DNA of 17,012 nt from an uncultured Oscillospiraceae bacterium (lineage in GTDB: Bacteria; Bacillota; Clostridia; Oscillospirales; Ruminococcaceae): assembly GCA_910578755.1 (NCBI GenBank), contig CAJTSZ010000044.1, positions 1 through 17,012 of the forward strand, written 5' to 3'. Each line of letters begins with the position of its first letter. The stretch's first letter is position 1. Below, one piece after another: positions 7,727 to 13,956 of the stretch. The notes under the pieces were generated by a model. The model ran no database searches. It was not told where the DNA came from and saw nothing but the letters and a program-made list of their open reading frames with translations. A program made the translations under genes and the position numbers.

Positions 7727-7754
7727 TTTTCATACAATATGTATAAATTATAAA
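7727..7754 (+). promoter_or_regulatory. Possible promoter of the small gene at 7818
   Basis: TTTTCA (7727-7732), a 16-base spacer and TATAAA (7749-7754), in a very A+T-rich stretch 64 bases ahead of the start codon. The -10 is good but the -35 is only a partial match, so this is a guess from composition and position. Confidence 0.35.
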
Positions 7755-7817
7755 ACTTTTTCCCATTTGTTTGTTTTTTTACTTATTAGCCCCACTTTTA
7801 CGAAAGGCGGTGCAACC

Positions 7818-8021
7818 ATGAACTGCTCCTACTACGGCCAGGATATTTTGGCCGCGGCTTTGGCCTTAACCACCGCCATAGCCAACAGCTCCAACGATTT
7901 GGATTACATCAACTTTGTTGGCAACCTGCTGATGCTTTCGGGCCAGCAGATTGTAACCATAGCCTCCGGGATGCAGCTGTACTGCCCCGAAAACCCGGAG
8001 GATGAAAAACTAGTAAATTAA
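7818..8021 (+). CDS. Small hypothetical protein (67 aa), possibly DUF6774-like
   Basis: A 67-aa protein beginning MNCSYYGQDILAAAL. The ATG at 7818 is preceded by AAAGGCGG at a workable distance; upstream codons in the same frame are A+T-rich and not protein-like. It is mostly alanine- and leucine-rich helix (ILAAALALTTAIANS, then INFVGNLLMLSGQQIVTIA), with two short cysteine-containing ends. Small clostridial proteins of this plan, which I recall as DUF6774, have unknown function; the link is from memory of the pattern, not a search. Its TAA overlaps the stop of the convergent Nudix gene, so the two 3' ends share four bases. It is a real gene candidate rather than a shadow because codon use fits and a start site is present. 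Confidence 0.7.
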   Translation: MNCSYYGQDILAAALALTTAIANSSNDLDYINFVGNLLMLSGQQIVTIASGMQLYCPENPEDEKLVN

Positions 8022-8509
8022 AGCTGACTAATAAAGGAAGTTACTAAGCTGCGGTAAATTTTTTCCCTGTGGGTGCAGCTATCCACCCAGTGGAGGAACT
8101 GCTCTGTGGTAAGAAGACGCACAGCCTCCACCTCTTCCTTTTGCAGGACGCAGTTTGCTAAGGAAAAATCCGCCTGGGCAAACCAAATATCCACAAAGCT
8201 GCTGCTGCGCCTAAGCCGTGCGGCAAAAGAAAGCTCCTCCTTCTTTAAAGAAACGCCCACTTCCTCCTTTGTTTCCCGAATGGCGGCGTTTAAACTGCTT
8301 TCACCAAAGAGCACAGCCCCGCCGGTAACCTCCCAAATGCCGGGCATACTTTCCTTGGTGGCGGAACGCTTTTGCAGCAGCCAGCGGCCCTGCTTATCCT
8401 GAATGTAAATGTGTACGGCCAGCATATACTCCCCCGGCTGGGGCTTTCCCCGCTGCATTTGGCGGCCTGTTTTTTCCCCTTGGCTGTTATAAATATCCCA
8501 CAATTCCAT
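8018..8509 (-). CDS. Nudix hydrolase
   Basis: A 163-aa Nudix protein. The box G-x5-E-x7-R-E-x2-E-E-x-G runs from G64 to V86, with E70, R78, E79, E82 and E83 in place. The N-terminus MELWDIYNSQGEKTG and the PGEYMLAVHIYIQDKQGRWL stretch resemble the isopentenyl-diphosphate-isomerase-like branch of Nudix enzymes. Its substrate is unknown: probably a nucleoside diphosphate linked to another moiety, hydrolysed with magnesium. The start is set at ATG 8509 by AAGGAGG eight bases upstream; the longer frame to 8623 would translate the repeat element and is rejected. It faces the 67-aa gene, with stop codons interlocked on TTAA. Confidence 0.92.
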   Translation of the reverse strand: MELWDIYNSQGEKTGRQMQRGKPQPGEYMLAVHIYIQDKQGRWLLQKRSATKESMPGIWEVTGGAVLFGESSLNAAIRETKEEVGVSLKKEELSFAARLRRSSSFVDIWFAQADFSLANCVLQKEEVEAVRLLTTEQFLHWVDSCTHREKIYRSLVTSFISQL

Positions 8510-8547
8510 AGCTGCTGCCTCCTTACTGTTCCATTTATTCTGTTTAT

Positions 8548-8654
8548 AAAAAATAGTTGAGTGAAACGAAACTATTTTTTGTGCATAAGGCAGGAAGGGC
8601 GAACAGCCCGTATCTGCTTGCACATCCGCTTTTTATTGAAACAACAATAAAAAA
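8548..8654. repeat. Two-armed intergenic repeat, short copy (element B)
   Basis: A 107-bp element of the same family as 2607-2798. The left arm is an 11-bp perfect hairpin, AAAAAATAGTT (8548-8558) with AACTATTTTTT (8570-8580). The right arm contains TTTTTATTG (8630-8638) with CAATAAAAA (8645-8653). Between them GCAG and GGGC pair with GCCC and CTGC (8590-8616) to form a third stem. Both ends look like terminators in either direction. It lies upstream of the Nudix gene and probably insulates it. The remainder of the gap to brnQ (8655-8923) is A+T-rich with no gene seen. Confidence 0.65.
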
Positions 8655-8749
8655 GGCGTTAACCATACCTACATTTTCCATTATAGAAGATGAAAAAGGG
8701 AACGTCAACCTCTTTCTGGGACAAGTTGCACATATAACCAAAGTGTATT

Positions 8750-8777
8750 TTGTTAATATATGCAGATTTAGCATAAA
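8750..8777 (+). promoter_or_regulatory. Possible brnQ promoter
   Basis: TTGTTA (8750-8755), 16 bases, CATAAA (8772-8777), four of six matches in each box. A CTGTG-C-CACAG palindrome (8830-8840) lies downstream and could be an operator. TATTAT at 8814-8819 is another -10 candidate. No T-box signature is visible in this leader. Low certainty. Confidence 0.25.
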
Positions 8778-8923
8778 ACAAAAAAAATTCTTTTAAAACC
8801 TGTTGTTATTTGCTATTATGATAATGTAACTGTGCCACAGATGTTTTCCTGCATATTGTCCTTGATAGGCGCACTGCGGCAGGCTACCAATTTAGGTTTT
8901 TTTAAGAAAGGATTGAGTATTTT

Positions 8924-10186
8924 ATGGAACCGAAACAGCAGCAAAAGGATATTTTGGTTATAGGCTTTGCCCTGTTTGCCATGTTTTTTGGCGCTGGCAA
9001 CATGATTTTCCCGCCCCACCTTGGGTTGGAAACAGGGAACCAATGGCCCTTGGGTTTTTTTAGCTTTACCTTTGCAGACGCAGGCCTAGCCCTTGTTGCT
9101 ATTTTAGCCCTTGTAACGGGCTCCTCCGACAGCCTGGACGGGCTGCTGCGGCGCTTGGGACGGGTGCCGGCCCTGCTTTTAAGCTCCGCCTGCTTTTTGT
9201 GTATTGGCCCCCTGCTTGCTATTCCCCGCACCGCGGCCAGCACCTTTGAGCTGGCTGTACAGCCCTCCTTTTCGCTGGGCTCTGTTCCCTTTTCCTTCCT
9301 TTACTTTGCCCTTGTGCTTGCCCTTACCCTGCGCCCTACCAAGGTAATTGATATTGTGGGCAAAATACTGACCCCCGCTTTATACGTCTGCCTGCTGGCG
9401 CTGATTATAAAAGGGGTTATAACCCCCTTGGGGCCCCTTGCGGAAACCGCCGCCAACGGGGTTTTTCTTTCGGGGCTTATGTCCGGCTACCAAACCATGG
9501 ATGTAATTGCCGCCGTAGTGTTTATTATCCTAATTGCCGATACCCTAAATAAACGGGGCTACAACAAAGAGGAAAAAACGAAAATAACTATTTTTTCCGG
9601 GGTAATTGCCGCCCTGGGGCTTACCATTGTATACGGCGGTTTAACCTACCTGGGGGCCACGGCTTCTACCCTTTACGGGCCGGAAATTTCCCAAACAGAG
9701 CTGCTTTTGTCTATAGTAGACCACCTGTTAGGCAATGGCGGCGTGCTGCTTTTGGGTGTAATTGTGGCCTTAGCCTGCCTAACCACAGCCACAGGGCTCA
9801 CCTCCGCGGTGGCGGCCTACTTTGCTCGGTTTATTCCCCAAAAGCGAGGGTACGAAATTTTAGTTGTTATAATTTGCCTGTTCAGCGCTGTGGTTTCCAA
9901 CTTTGGCATAAGCACCATTGTGGCGTTTTCCGGGCCGGTGCTGAACATTGTTTATCCCGCTATTTTGGTGGTTATTCTTTTGTCCTTTTTCGATAAGCCT
10001 ATTGCCAACGATAACGTCTACCGCTTTAGTGTGGGAGGCGCGCTGCTGGCCAGCATATTCGCCACCCTTTTGCCAGAAACCGCGGCTGTTCTTCCCTTGG
10101 AAAGCTTCGGCTTTGGCTGGCTGCTGCCGGCCGCGGTCTGCGGGGTAATTGGCTGGTTTATTAAACCGAAAAAACAATCCATGTAG
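8924..10186 (+). CDS. brnQ: Branched-chain amino acid transport system II carrier protein
   Basis: A 420-aa inner-membrane carrier of the LIVCS family, which brings in leucine, isoleucine and valine with sodium or protons. The signature start is seen in GFALFAMFFGAGNMIFPPHLG, cut here after residue 35, and the rest is a run of about 12 hydrophobic segments with short loops, matching family length. Examples are TFADAGLALVAILALV, LLLGVIVALACL and ILVVIICLFSAVVSNFG. The C-terminal tail FIKPKKQSM is short and basic, placing it in the cytoplasm. The ATG at 8924 is preceded by AAGAAAGGA about 11 bases away, slightly long spacing. It is a single-gene transcript, with its own terminator at 10192-10222. 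Confidence 0.96.
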   Translation: MEPKQQQKDILVIGFALFAMFFGAGNMIFPPHLGLETGNQWPLGFFSFTFADAGLALVAILALVTGSSDSLDGLLRRLGRVPALLLSSACFLCIGPLLAIPRTAASTFELAVQPSFSLGSVPFSFLYFALVLALTLRPTKVIDIVGKILTPALYVCLLALIIKGVITPLGPLAETAANGVFLSGLMSGYQTMDVIAAVVFIILIADTLNKRGYNKEEKTKITIFSGVIAALGLTIVYGGLTYLGATASTLYGPEISQTELLLSIVDHLLGNGGVLLLGVIVALACLTTATGLTSAVAAYFARFIPQKRGYEILVVIICLFSAVVSNFGISTIVAFSGPVLNIVYPAILVVILLSFFDKPIANDNVYRFSVGGALLASIFATLLPETAAVLPLESFGFGWLLPAAVCGVIGWFIKPKKQSM

Positions 10187-10191
10187 CAGCA

Positions 10192-10222
10192 AAACCCATT
10201 GGGAGCAATACCCAATGGGTTT
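10192..10222. terminator. Terminator shared by brnQ and the SUKH-like gene
   Basis: A 12-bp perfect stem AAACCCATTGGG (10192-10203) with CCCAATGGGTTT (10211-10222), loop AGCAATA. On the plus strand TTCGTTTT follows; on the minus strand TTTTGCTGCT follows. It lies 5 bases after brnQ and 7 bases from the end of the convergent gene. Confidence 0.9.
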
Positions 10223-10229
10223 CGTTTTA

Positions 10230-11087
10230 TTATTCTTTTATCATTTCTTTGGCGGCATCTTTTTGCTTCCATGTTATATTTCCGCCTAAATGGCTGCTCA
10301 GCGCCTCCAAATGCGCCTCCTCCATGGCTCCTGCATGAATATCCCCATAAAACCCATTGCTGCGAATCCAGGCAATCAATTTTTCTGTGGAGTAGATTAC
10401 CCCTATTCCGTACCCATTAAGCTCTGAAAGAAGGTGGTACTGCCCATTGCAAAAGGGCTCCAATTCCTTTTCAATATTCAGCGTTGTAACAAACTTGCCT
10501 TTGCACCGCCCCGTTTTATAAACTGGCCTATTTTCCAAAGCCATGGTAAGCATTCTGCTAATGCAAAACTGGTAACAGCAAAAGCTGCTTTTTTCTATAT
10601 GCCATTCTTTTTTGTAGTATTGGGCAAGGCGCCCGCTTGTTGTATCGTAACCGGCAACTGGTGTCCGCTTTTTCTTAAAGAAAACAAGAATTTCCTGCTC
10701 CACATAAATTTCATCCAAAGGTAAAAAATGTTCTGCAGCAGCAAAGTACTCTTTCTGGTTTTGAATAGCTGTATAAATCAGCTTTAATTCTTTGGGCAGC
10801 GGCAGGTTCAGCCGTTCTTCCACCGGGGCAAAGTCCACTTCCTGGTTCCAGGTAATGTTCATAAACGACCGCATTTTTAAAAGCATTGCCTGTAAATCTG
10901 CTTCCTCCGCTTCCAGTAGGCTGTGGTTTTCCCACAAGCGGACTGCCCAATCCCCCTCATGTATAGGATGGTTCGTTTCAATATATTCCGGCTTCATTAT
11001 TGCAATATTACCCTGGCCTGAAACCTGTTTTTCATCATAACAGCCATAGTAAACTTTATTTCTGTAAAAATAAAATCCTTCTTTCAT
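10230..11087 (-). CDS. SMI1/KNR4 (SUKH)-like protein
   Basis: A 285-aa protein with the look of the SUKH superfamily in its central part: LNLPLPKELKLIYTAI near residues 93-108, then HFLPLDEIYVEQEILVFF and PVAGYDTT, a typical order of an N-terminal helix-turn followed by beta strands. Members are often immunity proteins that neutralise polymorphic toxins, though many have other roles. The first 60 or so residues and the last 80 are not recognised. The ATG at 11087 has AGGAAAGGA at usable spacing. It is the last of three minus-strand genes. No toxin is seen nearby, so an immunity role is only an inference. The assignment is from pattern, not a search. Confidence 0.6.
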   Translation of the reverse strand: MKEGFYFYRNKVYYGCYDEKQVSGQGNIAIMKPEYIETNHPIHEGDWAVRLWENHSLLEAEEADLQAMLLKMRSFMNITWNQEVDFAPVEERLNLPLPKELKLIYTAIQNQKEYFAAAEHFLPLDEIYVEQEILVFFKKKRTPVAGYDTTSGRLAQYYKKEWHIEKSSFCCYQFCISRMLTMALENRPVYKTGRCKGKFVTTLNIEKELEPFCNGQYHLLSELNGYGIGVIYSTEKLIAWIRSNGFYGDIHAGAMEEAHLEALSSHLGGNITWKQKDAAKEMIKE

Positions 11088-11139
11088 CCCAGTTCATCCT
11101 TTCCTGCCTTACCGCTTATGCCAGAAATTTGTGTTTGAA

Positions 11140-11424
11140 TCAGTTTAAACCCTTCAAATATTTACATACTTCGTCGTGCAGTTCCATGGGCGGGTTCTTT
11201 AAGCTTTCACCATTCTTTGGGCAAATCACGTTTAACTTCCCTATACTTGGGTTTGCATAACCGTCTATCATTTCCATAATGCCAATAATGACCTCTGCAG
11301 TAATATTATAAAATTGCTCCTCCAGCGTGCCCTCCTGCTGGCACAACGCAGTTTGGACGCAAACCTCCTGAACGCAGGACAATGTTTGCATAAACTCCCT
11401 TTGAAAAGTGCTGTATACTTCCAT
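11140..11424 (-). CDS. Hypothetical protein (94 aa)
   Basis: A 94-aa soluble protein I do not recognise. The ATG at 11424 follows AAAGGTGG by about ten bases. The N-terminal half is helical with spaced cysteines and glutamines (CVQEVCVQTALCQQ); the middle ITAEVIIGIMEMIDGYA looks like an amphipathic helix; the end LHDEVCKYLKGLN is another. It lies 52 bp before the SUKH-like gene and 62 bp after the 61-aa gene, all on one strand, suggesting a single transcript. No membrane segment or signal peptide is seen. Function unknown; it might be an accessory to an immunity locus. Confidence 0.6.
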   Translation of the reverse strand: MEVYSTFQREFMQTLSCVQEVCVQTALCQQEGTLEEQFYNITAEVIIGIMEMIDGYANPSIGKLNVICPKNGESLKNPPMELHDEVCKYLKGLN

Positions 11425-11486
11425 TGTGCTGTTCCACCTTTCTTTTCGTTCTTGCCTTTACAATAATACAGCGAGGCCTCTTTCCC

Positions 11487-11672
11487 TTATTCAATATTGA
11501 CAATTAGAATCTTTTCATCAGTACAAATACGGAAAGCAGTTTGCAGATACAAGGCGTATTGGAAACCACCAATATTAAAACCCATCCATGCCATGGACGC
11601 TGCGTGTCCAATAGTAAAGCCTGTTGCTCCTACTAAAACTTTCATCTGATTTTTAATATCATTTTGGTTCAT
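11487..11672 (-). CDS. Small hypothetical protein (61 aa), possibly a truncated family member
   Basis: Begins MNQNDIKNQMKVLVGAT; the ATG at 11672 has GAAAGGTGG about nine bases upstream. The longer frame to 11786 passes through the hairpin at 11768-11799 and is not used. The middle GFTIGHAASMAWMGFNIGG is glycine-rich and moderately hydrophobic, and the tail ALYLQTAFRICTDEKILIV resembles, from memory, the first third of longer clostridial proteins of unknown function. If so this is a broken remnant. A genuine small protein is also possible. First of the three-gene minus-strand group just downstream of ssrA. Confidence 0.5.
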   Translation of the reverse strand: MNQNDIKNQMKVLVGATGFTIGHAASMAWMGFNIGGFQYALYLQTAFRICTDEKILIVNIE

Positions 11673-11767
11673 TGCAAAACCCACCTTTCGGTAAGTTAGT
11701 AGGCAAAAAATATACCTCCAAAACGGTAAAAAGTTGTTTTTCTTTATGCTATATTTAATCATAACAA

Positions 11768-11799
11768 AACCCTGTAGAAAAATCAATTTCTACAGGGTT
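11768..11799 (-). terminator. Second terminator downstream of ssrA
   Basis: A 13-bp perfect stem AACCCTGTAGAAA (11768-11780) with TTTCTACAGGGTT (11787-11799). On the minus strand it is followed by TTGTTATG with a TTTT run overlapping the stem base. It insulates the three-gene group below from tmRNA transcription. Confidence 0.75.
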
Positions 11800-11864
11800 A
11801 TATATTTGGAAACCCTGCCCAGTTTGGAGCTACCCCAGACGCGGGCATTTGTTTTGGACATAGG

Positions 11865-11896
11865 AAAAGGCCTGGAGCGCGAAATGGCTCCAGGCC
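11865..11896 (-). terminator. ssrA terminator
   Basis: Stem GGCCTGGAGC (11869-11878) with GCTCCAGGCC (11887-11896), loop of eight. Read leftward the stem is followed by TTTTCC. It begins ten bases after the tmRNA CCA end. Confidence 0.9.
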
Positions 11897-11905
11897 CTTA
11901 CCTGG

Positions 11906-12255
11906 TGGTGGAGGCGGGGGGAATTGAACCCCCGTCCGAAAACCGATTCATACAAGCATCTCCGAGTGCAGTTTGTCTTTTTACATTCCCTCCACGCGCC
12001 GCCGGCAAACAGGCTGCGCGCTTTAGTATCCTCTAATACAACAAAGCCTACGAGGCTGCTTGGCAATGTCGTTCACCACTAAATCGACGCCTTAACCAAA
12101 GCCGTGGTACTCTTTGGCAAGACGGCAGCGTTAATTACGCTGCGTAAGCTAAATTATCGTTAGCGTTTAATTTTAAGGTGTCAGGTTTTTAAGAGGTCCT
12201 GCGCCTCTACTCGCTTCTTGTACTGCACAATCTCCGTCGAAACCTTTACGCCCCC
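11906..12255 (-). ncRNA. ssrA: Transfer-messenger RNA (tmRNA)
   Basis: A 350-nt tmRNA. Its 5' end GGGGGCG (12255 down) pairs with CGCCTCC before the encoded ACCA (11906-11909) to make the tRNA-like acceptor stem. The conserved AAAGGTTTCGACGG follows the 5' end, and GGGTTCAATTCCCCC forms the T arm near the 3' end. The message part (12138-12164) encodes the tag ANDNLAYAA followed by TAA and a second in-phase TAA nearby. With alanine and SmpB it frees stalled ribosomes and marks the partial protein for proteolysis. smpB lies directly upstream on the same strand. A terminator lies just past its 3' end. Confidence 0.97.
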
Positions 12256-12460
12256 ATATAATTCCCTCCCTACGGGAGGGGGGAGTTGAGTTTGGTGCCC
12301 AACTTTTATAATACACCCCCATATTTATACTTCCCACCTTTGAGGGTAAAATAGGGGCAGGCTGTATTCACCTTAGGGATACAGCTTTGAATAATACATC
12401 TCTATATTTCCCCCCAAGCTACGGAGGAAATGTTTTTTTGATTTGCAGGTTATGGGGCTC
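12256..12460 (-). promoter_or_regulatory. ssrA upstream region with repeated A+T/C motif
   Basis: A likely -10, TATTAT on the minus strand (12313-12308), would start a precursor about 45 nt before mature ssrA; no good -35 is seen. The precursor leader holds a 7-bp G+C hairpin, CCCTCCC (12264-12270) with GGGAGGG (12274-12280), probably removed by RNase P. The pattern ATAATACA-N5-ATATTT occurs twice on the plus strand (12308-12326 and 12391-12409). Between them GCTGTAT (12361-12367) pairs with ATACAGC (12379-12385), a possible weak smpB end signal. Confidence 0.35.
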
Positions 12461-12928
12461 TTAGTCCCTTGCGCCTTCCTTGATAGCCCGTTCCATAGTA
12501 CGCTTTGCATCCTTTTGGGCCATGGCGCTGCGTTTGTCGTACAGCTTTTTGCCCCGGCACAGCCCCAGCTCCACCTTTACCTTGGAATCCTTAAAATACA
12601 GGGAAAGAGGGATAAGGGTAAGGCCCTCCTGCTTCAGGATGCCGTAGAGGCGCAAAATTTCTTTTTTGTGCATCAGCAGCTTCCTGGGGCGAATAGGGTC
12701 CTTATTAAAAATATTCCCCTTTTCGTAAGGGCTGATGTGCATCTGCTTAAGGAAAATCTCCCCGTTTTCAATGTCGCACCAGCTGTCCTTTAAGTTGACA
12801 GTTCCCTGGCGCAAGGATTTTACCTCTGTTCCAAAAAGCGCTATACCGGCTTCAAAGGCTTCCTCCACAAAATAATCGTGGTAAGCCTTGCGGTTTGCCG
12901 CTATTTGCTTTGTGCCCTGCTTTTTCAC
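12461..12928 (-). CDS. smpB: SsrA-binding protein
   Basis: A 155-aa SmpB, a small oligonucleotide-binding-fold protein that escorts tmRNA to stalled ribosomes. Typical features are QIAANRKAYHDYFVEEAFEAGI at the start (here split: QIAANRKAYHDY, then FVEEAFEAGI), FGTEVKSLRQGTVNLKDS, the YEKGNIFN and RPRKLLMHKKEI loop, and the basic tail KDAKRTMERAIKEGARD that enters the empty decoding site. The GTG at 12928 is chosen because GGGAGGG lies six bases upstream; an earlier GTG at 12946 would add six residues and overlies that site. It lies 33 bp after recR and just before ssrA on the same strand. Confidence 0.96.
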   Translation of the reverse strand: MKKQGTKQIAANRKAYHDYFVEEAFEAGIALFGTEVKSLRQGTVNLKDSWCDIENGEIFLKQMHISPYEKGNIFNKDPIRPRKLLMHKKEILRLYGILKQEGLTLIPLSLYFKDSKVKVELGLCRGKKLYDKRSAMAQKDAKRTMERAIKEGARD

Positions 12929-12961
12929 TGCCAACCCTCCCTTCACAGGCCCTTTGTTCCA

Positions 12962-13561
12962 TTATATTTCGCTACGCCCTTCAATGGCGCGGTACAAGGT
13001 TACTTCATCAGCATATTCTAAGTTTCCCCCAACAGGAATACCGTATGCAAGGCGGGTTACCTTTACATTCATTGGCTTTAACAGCCGCGCCAAATACATG
13101 GCGGTAGCTTCCCCTTCCACCGTTGGGTTTGTGGCCATAATAACCTCCCCCACGGTTTCGTCCTTCATACGCTCCAGCAGCTCCCGAACGCTCAGTTGGT
13201 CCGGGCCCACCCCGTTCATGGGGGAAATTAAGCCGTGGAGCACATGGTACAGCCCAGTATATTCCTGGGTGCGTTCAATGGCAATAACGTCCCGCGGGTC
13301 CTCCACTACGCAAATAATGGAACGGTCCCGCTGCTGGTCCTGGCAGATTTGGCAAACCTCCTGGTCGGTGAGGTTTTGGCAAACGGCACACTTTTTAATT
13401 TTTTCGTGGGCCTCCAAAATGGTGTTTGCAAACTGCTGCGCCTTTTCCTTTGGCATATCCAAAACATGAAAAGCCAACCGCTGGGCCGATTTTTTGCCAA
13501 TGCCCGGTAAACGCTCAAACTGTTCCACCAGGCGGGTTAAGGGCAATACGTCATATTTCAT
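12962..13561 (-). CDS. recR: Recombination mediator RecR
   Basis: A 199-aa RecR of standard length. The N-terminal helix-hairpin-helix is LPGIGKKSAQRLAFH (18-32), the zinc site uses C58, C61, C70 and C73, the Toprim domain starts at ICVVEDPRDVIAIE (83-96), and the C-terminal Walker-B-like part includes ATNPTVEGEATAMYLA. With RecF and RecO it loads RecA on gapped DNA. No strong ribosome binding site precedes the ATG, which is only 9 bases after the ybaB stop, so translation is probably coupled. Confidence 0.97.
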   Translation of the reverse strand: MKYDVLPLTRLVEQFERLPGIGKKSAQRLAFHVLDMPKEKAQQFANTILEAHEKIKKCAVCQNLTDQEVCQICQDQQRDRSIICVVEDPRDVIAIERTQEYTGLYHVLHGLISPMNGVGPDQLSVRELLERMKDETVGEVIMATNPTVEGEATAMYLARLLKPMNVKVTRLAYGIPVGGNLEYADEVTLYRAIEGRSEI

Positions 13562-13570
13562 GGCTGTGGC

Positions 13571-13918
13571 TTAGAAAATGCCGGGAATATTTAAGCCGCC
13601 GGTAATTTTCTCCATTTCTGTAGTGTTAATCTCTTCTACCTTATGAATTGCTTCGTTTACGGCTGCTTTCACCATATCTTCCAGCATTTCAATATCTTCC
13701 GGGTCAACAACCTCCGGTTTCATTTTAATGGAAACAATTTCTTTTCTGCCGTTGATGGTACATTCTACAGCGCCGCCGCCGGCTGCAACAGTATATTCTT
13801 TTTCATTCAGTTCTTCCTGTTTCTTTTCCATTTCTTCCTGCATTTTTTGGGCTTGTTTAATCATCCCCTGCATATTAGTTGGGGCGCCGCCCATCCCTTT
13901 TGGCAATCTTGCTTTCAT
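13571..13918 (-). CDS. Nucleoid-associated protein of the YbaB/EbfC family
   Basis: A 115-aa protein with the family plan: a long helix MIKQAQKMQEEMEKKQEELNEK, cut here to MIKQAQKMQEEMEKKQE, then a beta region (VAAGGGAVECTINGRKEIVSI) and a helical tail ending GGLNIPGIF. Dimers bind DNA without strong sequence choice. AGGAGG lies seven bases before the ATG at 13918. It sits between dnaX and recR, the usual place (yaaK in Bacillus subtilis). A methionine- and glycine-rich start MKARLPKGMGGAPTNMQG is typical of clostridial members. Confidence 0.95.
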   Translation of the reverse strand: MKARLPKGMGGAPTNMQGMIKQAQKMQEEMEKKQEELNEKEYTVAAGGGAVECTINGRKEIVSIKMKPEVVDPEDIEMLEDMVKAAVNEAIHKVEEINTTEMEKITGGLNIPGIF

Positions 13919-13956
13919 TGTTATTTCCTCCTAATCTACGGCCCAAAAAGCCGCTT

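Noticed and set aside
8510..8623. N-terminal extension of the Nudix protein
   Set aside because: The extension would translate the repeat element, and a strong AAGGAGG supports the start at 8509.
8656..8923. T-box or amino-acid riboswitch before brnQ
   Set aside because: No T-box AGGGTGGNACCGCG-like core and no strong terminator/antiterminator pair could be found in the leader.
12406..12439. Plus-strand terminator between ssrA and smpB
   Set aside because: ATTTCCCCC/GGAGGAAAT followed by seven T looks suggestive, but the plus-strand stem has a C-A mismatch and nothing is transcribed rightward here; kept only as a curiosity.
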